NCBI GenBank assembly: GCA_021734345.1
Contig: JAIPJC010000020.1
Location: 1-35,391, forward strand
DNA length: 35,391 nucleotides
Source: Kiritimatiellales bacterium
GTDB lineage: Bacteria > Verrucomicrobiota > Kiritimatiellia > Kiritimatiellales > Pontiellaceae
Reading direction: 5' to 3'
The notes under the pieces are model-generated. The model searched no databases, was not told the DNA's origin, and saw only the letters and a program-made list of their open reading frames with translations. A program made the position numbers and the translations under genes. Below are positions 31,626 to 35,391 of this stretch, piece after piece. The stretch's first letter is position 1. Each line of letters begins with the position of its first letter.

Positions 31626-31705
31626 GCAGAATGATTTTAAGGCAGAATAATTCCTGACAGAAACATGCGGACTCAATCATTCTGCCTGCAAATTATTTTG
31701 CTTAC
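31622..31705. repeat. nested inverted repeat after lon (AGAATGATT family)
   Basis: The unit GGCAGAATGATT occurs at 31625-31636, a variant GGCAGAATAATT follows, and both recur inverted near 31675-31703 (AATCATTCTGCC, then AAATTATTTTGC). The whole is an imperfect inverted repeat of about 84 bases starting with GTAG at 31622-31625. It fills most of the gap between lon and the serpin gene. Its A/T-rich arms distinguish it from the GC-rich REP-like hairpins elsewhere in the window. Confidence 0.7.
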
Positions 31706-31735
31706 TCCAACCCGTTGAAAGGAAGACAGGTAAAA

Positions 31736-33523
31736 ATGAAAAAAATGTTGTGCTCTGCTCTTGTGTGTTTTTGTGTTTTTCGTGGGTTTGCGGAGGCGAC
31801 GCCCGCCGATGACATTCTGGCGATGGTGCGCTCCAAGTTGCCGAACGACCCGCTCACGTTGACGGGAACGCTCAAGGTGCGAACGCCGAAGGGCTTCACC
31901 AAATCCAACCTGCCAATCGAAATGGAACTCGATTGGGGCGCGGAGGTTCCGTCGGCAAAATACCGGATCGGCGCAGAAGCCCTCGACATCACCTGGCACA
32001 ACGACCAACCCAGCTATGCCTTCTCCAACACCGCCGACACGCCCACCTCCGAGATTCTCGACACCGGCATCACCTGGGCCGACTTGAGTTTTTCCGTTTT
32101 GTGGTGGCCCAACTCCCGCCTGATCGACGAGGGGAAAAAGATCAACCGCGATTGCTATGTCGTCGACGTGCCCGTACCGGAATCCGACCACACCATGCGC
32201 CTGTGGATCGAAAAGAAAATGGGCATGCTGCTCGAAATCCAGACGCTCGATGCCAGCCAAAAAGAGGTCCGCCTGATGAAGATCAAGAGCATCAAGAAAC
32301 TGGACGGCATGTGGGTCGCGAAGGATCTCGAAATCACCAACGCGAAAAGCGGCAACAAAACCACCCTGCAAATCACCGACCTGCAATGGAAAAATCCAAA
32401 AGCCACCGCCAGCGCTTTTGATCCGTCCGATTCGGTCAACCAACTCTCGATCGACCTCTACCAGCGCCTCGCCGCCGATGGCGACGGCAACCTGTTCCTC
32501 TCGCCCTACAGCATTTCGTCCGCGCTGGCCATGACTTACGGCGGTGCGCGCGGCGAAACCGCCGAACAGATGGAGGACACCTTGTACTTTGGCGGACAAG
32601 GCGCAACCCATCCCGCATTTTCCCATCTGCGCAAAACGCTCAACGGCATACAGGGGAAAGGCCACGTCCAACTCAGCGTCGCCAACTCGCTCTGGCCGCA
32701 AAAGGACTACACCTTCCTGCCCGACTACCTCGCCATGACGAAAGAGTTCTATGGCAGCACCATCGAACCCGTCGACTACAAGGCCGACGCCGAAGGCACA
32801 CGCCAAAAAATCAACACCTGGGTCGAACAGCAAACCAACGACCGCATCAAGGATCTGATTCCCGCAGGCATGCTTGATCGCGCCACCCGGCTGGTGCTCG
32901 CCAATGCCATCTACTTCAAAGGCAACTGGGCTCGCCAATTCAAGCCCACATCCACCCGCACTGCCCCGTTCCATCGGACGGATGGGAAAACCGTCGACGT
33001 TCCGATGATGATGCAAACCGCCGACTTCCGGATGGCCCACACCAACGACTTCCAAGCCTTGGAACTCCCCTATGAAGGCGACGATCTTTCCATGCTCATC
33101 GTATTGCCGAACAAACCGGACGGGCTACCAGCCTTTGAAAAATCCCTAACCTTGGAACTGCTGGACACTCTTCAATTCAACGAGATGGAAACGATGGTGC
33201 AACTGCCGAAGTTCAAGCTCGAATCGACGTTCAACCTCGGCACCACGCTCGCCGCCATGGGCATGCCGCTCGCCTTTTCCGGCCAAGCCGACTTTTCCGG
33301 CATGACCGGAAAAACAGACCTTTCCATCAGCGAAGTCGTCCACAAAGCGTTTGTGGAAGTGAACGAAGAAGGCACCGAAGCCGCCGCTGCGACCGCCGTC
33401 GGAATGCGGGTCACGAGCATGCCGCCCATGTTCGAAGCCAACCACCCGTTCCTGTTCCTCATCCGCGAAAACTCAACCGGCGCAATCTTGTTTATTGGGA
33501 GGGTCACTGACCCATCAAAGTAG
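31736..33523 (+). CDS. LolA-like domain fused to a serpin (secreted protease inhibitor)
   Basis: A 595-residue protein with a signal peptide (MKKMLCSALVCFCVFRGFAEA). Residues about 24-220 look like an outer-membrane-lipoprotein-sorting (LolA/LolB-fold) domain: LTLTGTLKV, IEMELDWGAEVPSAKYRI, LWIEKKMGMLLEIQTLD, KIKSIKKLDGMWVAKDLEI. Residues about 233-595 are a full serpin: NLFLSPYSISSALAMTYGGARGET, LVLANAIYFKGNWARQF, and hinge EEGTEAAAATAV (544-555), an inhibitory-type hinge rich in small residues. Aligned with alpha-1-antitrypsin, the predicted P1-P1' pair is T560-S561. Serpins trap serine or cysteine proteases irreversibly. AGGAAG and CAGG precede the ATG at 31736. The stop codon is the TAG of a REP-like GTAG. 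Confidence 0.88.
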   Translation: MKKMLCSALVCFCVFRGFAEATPADDILAMVRSKLPNDPLTLTGTLKVRTPKGFTKSNLPIEMELDWGAEVPSAKYRIGAEALDITWHNDQPSYAFSNTADTPTSEILDTGITWADLSFSVLWWPNSRLIDEGKKINRDCYVVDVPVPESDHTMRLWIEKKMGMLLEIQTLDASQKEVRLMKIKSIKKLDGMWVAKDLEITNAKSGNKTTLQITDLQWKNPKATASAFDPSDSVNQLSIDLYQRLAADGDGNLFLSPYSISSALAMTYGGARGETAEQMEDTLYFGGQGATHPAFSHLRKTLNGIQGKGHVQLSVANSLWPQKDYTFLPDYLAMTKEFYGSTIEPVDYKADAEGTRQKINTWVEQQTNDRIKDLIPAGMLDRATRLVLANAIYFKGNWARQFKPTSTRTAPFHRTDGKTVDVPMMMQTADFRMAHTNDFQALELPYEGDDLSMLIVLPNKPDGLPAFEKSLTLELLDTLQFNEMETMVQLPKFKLESTFNLGTTLAAMGMPLAFSGQADFSGMTGKTDLSISEVVHKAFVEVNEEGTEAAAATAVGMRVTSMPPMFEANHPFLFLIRENSTGAILFIGRVTDPSK

Positions 33524-33596
33524 ACGCGGCTTCCAGCCGCGTTGCGCACGCTAAGCGCACCCGTTACAACGCAACGCGACTTGAAGCCGTGTCTAC
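33520..33596. repeat. REP-like inverted pair of GTAG hairpins
   Basis: The plus-strand hairpin has GTAG at 33520-33523, then perfect 7-bp arms CGCGGCT and AGCCGCG around loop TCC (33525-33541). The minus-strand partner has GTAG (complement of 33593-33596) and an imperfect stem (33575-33591). The pair fills the serpin-DUF423 gap: it begins in the serpin stop codon and ends 4 bases before the AAAGGAG ribosome binding site of DUF423. Confidence 0.8.
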
Positions 33597-33614
33597 AATA
33601 AAAGGAGAAACACC

Positions 33615-33992
33615 ATGAACCCCACCGCGAAACTTTTCCTCTCCCTCGGCTCCATCAGCGGGGCGTTGGCCGTGATGATCGGCGCGTTCGGCGCACATGG
33701 CCTGAAGGATAAACTGACCACCGAAATGCTGGCGATCTACAAGACCGGCGTGGAATACCATTTCTACCACACGCTCGCGCTGCTGATCGTCGGCGTGGTC
33801 GCCCTGCACTGCAAGTCCGCCCTGCTCACTGCCAGCGGCTGGTCGATGGTCGTGGGCATCGTAATCTTTTCCGGCAGCCTCTACGCCCTCTCCATCAGCG
33901 GCATCCGCATCCTCGGCGCCATCACTCCGATCGGCGGCCTGTGCTTTATTATCGGATGGGTGTTGCTGGCTTTGGCCGTTGTGAAATCGTAG
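33615..33992 (+). CDS. DUF423 family small membrane protein
   Basis: A 125-residue protein of the DUF423 (YgdD/YwdK) family. The conserved start is LGSISGALAVMIGAFGAHGLKD, and VEYHFYHTLALL follows near residue 46. Four membrane helices are visible, at about residues 7-26, 48-65, 73-92 and 98-122. Function unknown; it is an inner-membrane protein by hydrophobicity. AAAGGAGAAACACC precedes the ATG. The gene is tightly framed by two similar REP-like pairs, and its stop codon is the TAG of the downstream one. Confidence 0.93.
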   Translation: MNPTAKLFLSLGSISGALAVMIGAFGAHGLKDKLTTEMLAIYKTGVEYHFYHTLALLIVGVVALHCKSALLTASGWSMVVGIVIFSGSLYALSISGIRILGAITPIGGLCFIIGWVLLALAVVKS

Positions 33993-34072
33993 ACGCGGCA
34001 TCCTGCCGCGTTGTACACGCCAAGCTCTCGCCCGTACCATTCATGCGCAATGCGGCAGGATGCCGCATCTAC
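33989..34072. repeat. REP-like inverted pair of GTAG hairpins
   Basis: The plus-strand hairpin has GTAG at 33989-33992 and perfect arms CGCGGCA and TGCCGCG around TCC (33994-34010). The minus-strand hairpin has GTAG (complement of 34069-34072) and perfect arms TGCGGCA and TGCCGCA around TCC. It is very similar to the pair at 33520-33596 and shows compensating base changes in the stems. Confidence 0.85.
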
Positions 34073-34122
34073 AATTAAAGAGCCCAGAATCTGGTCGCGG
34101 ACCGTGCGGCAGCAGGCCGCCA

Positions 34123-35157
34123 TTAAAACAAAAACTGCCAGCCGGCCGTGGCGAGCCAGTCGGTTTCGAGCTGGGGGCCGTCGAGATTCTGATAGACCGG
34201 CAGGCCGACTTCGAGCGCAAGGCGGTTCCCGTCCAGCCTGCCGGACGGACGGAAATCAATCCCTACCAATAGATCAAGGCGCGTTCCGGCGCGCCGGTTC
34301 GGATCGGCGACCGGCGTCATGGCCGGATTGAGCGTCGGATCGGCTCCGTCGATGTTGTCCCAATGTTTGGCATCCAGGCGCAACGACACGGTCGACACTT
34401 TGCACAGGTCGCGCAGGAGCCAGCCTTGGAGGTCGTATTTGTTGCCGAGCGTGTAGTCGTATTCATTTTCGTTGAGCGGTATCGTAGCCGAGACCTGCGA
34501 TCCCCATCCCCAACCGCCGGAAAGTCCGGTGTAGGTAAGTCCCGGCAGGAGACCGTACGATCCGGAGCCCAGTTGCATCGGATAGGGAAGGCGCGCACCC
34601 GCGCTGTTTTTTTCGTTGATCGATCCTGTTGGAAGGCTGACACCCAAATTAAAAATGATTTGCTGCTCCGCCGAACTCCACACGTTGCAGTTGGCCGACA
34701 GCTCAACATCGCCAATGCCATCGGTCCGCATGGTCGACTTGACACCGGCCATGTTCTGCATATCCATCTCTAGCTGAACATAGGGAACCATCAACATGAG
34801 TCCGATCCGGTCGGTTGCGGCATACATGGTTCCCAGCATATGCATGTCCATATCCATGCTCGTTGGAGCCATCATGTAGGTTCCGGGCGGCGGCATCAGG
34901 ATCTGGTCTGTGCCGATGTGGTCCGTGCCGTCCCGGTTGCCTTCCATGTGCATATGCATGTAGCGATAGGAAACCATCCAGCTCCCCTTGGCATGGACAT
35001 GGTCGCCCATCACGCCGATCGGTGCGCGCGGGCCGTGCCCACACTCGCAGGATGTTGAACAGGCACATTCGCTGCCCGCTTGGCACGCACAATCCGCCGC
35101 CCAGCCCGATACACTAAGAACAAGAACCAGCAATCCGATACAAACCATCTTCAACAT
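34123..35157 (-). CDS. outer-membrane beta-barrel with metal-binding-like N-terminus
   Basis: A 344-residue protein with a signal peptide ending near residue 21 (VSGWAA). Directly after it come six Cys in 17 residues (DCACQAGSECACSTSCECGHG), then Met/His clusters MHMHM (67-71) and MDMDMHMLG. The rest is beta-rich with alternating aromatic residues and ends in a terminal Phe (WQFLF), typical of an outer-membrane barrel. It resembles MetA-type 'transporter' barrels. The Cys and Met/His clusters suggest copper or another soft metal, but no efflux gene lies in the window. AAAGGAGAAAAC precedes the ATG. A small GCGGC/GCCGC hairpin (34106-34120) lies 2 bases after the stop. Confidence 0.8.
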   Translation of the reverse strand: MLKMVCIGLLVLVLSVSGWAADCACQAGSECACSTSCECGHGPRAPIGVMGDHVHAKGSWMVSYRYMHMHMEGNRDGTDHIGTDQILMPPPGTYMMAPTSMDMDMHMLGTMYAATDRIGLMLMVPYVQLEMDMQNMAGVKSTMRTDGIGDVELSANCNVWSSAEQQIIFNLGVSLPTGSINEKNSAGARLPYPMQLGSGSYGLLPGLTYTGLSGGWGWGSQVSATIPLNENEYDYTLGNKYDLQGWLLRDLCKVSTVSLRLDAKHWDNIDGADPTLNPAMTPVADPNRRAGTRLDLLVGIDFRPSGRLDGNRLALEVGLPVYQNLDGPQLETDWLATAGWQFLF

Positions 35158-35284
35158 GTTTTCTCCTTTAGAATGTAAATGCGAATACGAGTACCTGTTT
35201 GCTGGCGGATTGGTCGATTATTTTTTCGGTTTAATATCCAACCCCATCCGTCTAGAGCACATCACAAATGGAATGTCATTCGTT

Positions 35285-35391
35285 GTAGCGACGTTTCTTA
35301 GAAACGCCAGCGGCACCAAGGGGAATTGAAACAGCTGAAATACCAATGTCCAACCGGAAACATGCCCTCCGCTTCGCGGAGAGGCACGTCC
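35285..35391. repeat. REP-like hairpins at the window edge (incomplete)
   Basis: GTAG at 35285-35288 stands at the foot of a hairpin with arms CGTTTC and GAAACG around TTA (35292-35306). A second hairpin, CTCCGC and GCGGAG around TTC, lies near 35367-35381. The element probably continues past the window. The 127 bases between it and the start of the outer-membrane gene show no gene. Confidence 0.6.

Overview
The window looks like chromosomal DNA of a Gram-negative bacterium of the PVC group, most likely Kiritimatiellota (Pontiella-like). This is inferred from gene content: Tat-exported Gfo/Idh/MocA oxidoreductases with exported TIM-barrel isomerases and a DUF1080 protein, SHD1-domain proteins, a four-helix-bundle-suffix protein, BNR_4 and DUF4185 glycan-type beta-propellers, an outer-membrane barrel and lipoproteins. 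The 16S gene (18071-19648) would settle the placement. Protein genes are GC-rich and usually have clear AGGAG-type ribosome binding sites, which match the CCTCC at the 16S 3' end.

Layout. 1-114: tail of an unidentified plus-strand gene that runs into a REP-like palindrome pair. 228-4751 (minus): operon accB-accC-asp23-amaP, then a nucleotidyltransferase and a zinc-protease-like lipoprotein. 5034-10524 (plus): five-gene operon (Gfo/Idh, sugar isomerase/epimerase, hydroxypyruvate-isomerase-like protein, Gfo/Idh, DUF1080), all exported, resembling a glycoside 3-oxidation (3-keto sugar) pathway. 10546-14253 (minus): purB, two paralogous SHD1-domain secreted proteins, and rdgB. 14435-20307 (minus): a complete rRNA operon, 16S-tRNA-Ala-tRNA-Ile-23S-5S, with four tandem promoters of identical spacing, boxA sites, long processing stems and a strong terminator. 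20618-25559: small membrane protein, a small Cys/His protein, a secreted dienelactone hydrolase, a nitronate-monooxygenase-like enzyme, a BNR_4 propeller and a tiny membrane protein. 25556-29082 (minus): DUF4185 lipoprotein, four-helix-suffix protein and comM (yifB). 29247-33992 (plus): lon, a serpin fused to a LolA-like domain, and a DUF423 membrane protein. 34123-35157 (minus): outer-membrane barrel with a Cys-rich N-terminus and Met/His clusters.

Three things stand out. (1) Palindromic intergenic repeats carry GTAG at the foot of each arm. In all four places where such a repeat follows a gene on the same strand, the TAG of that GTAG is the gene's stop codon. (2) The last nine codons of comM plus its stop are duplicated downstream of the four-helix-suffix gene, with only synonymous differences, so that gene sits between direct repeats like a small element inserted at the 3' end of comM. 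(3) The serpin is fused behind a LolA-like domain. No CRISPR array, insertion sequence or defence island is visible.
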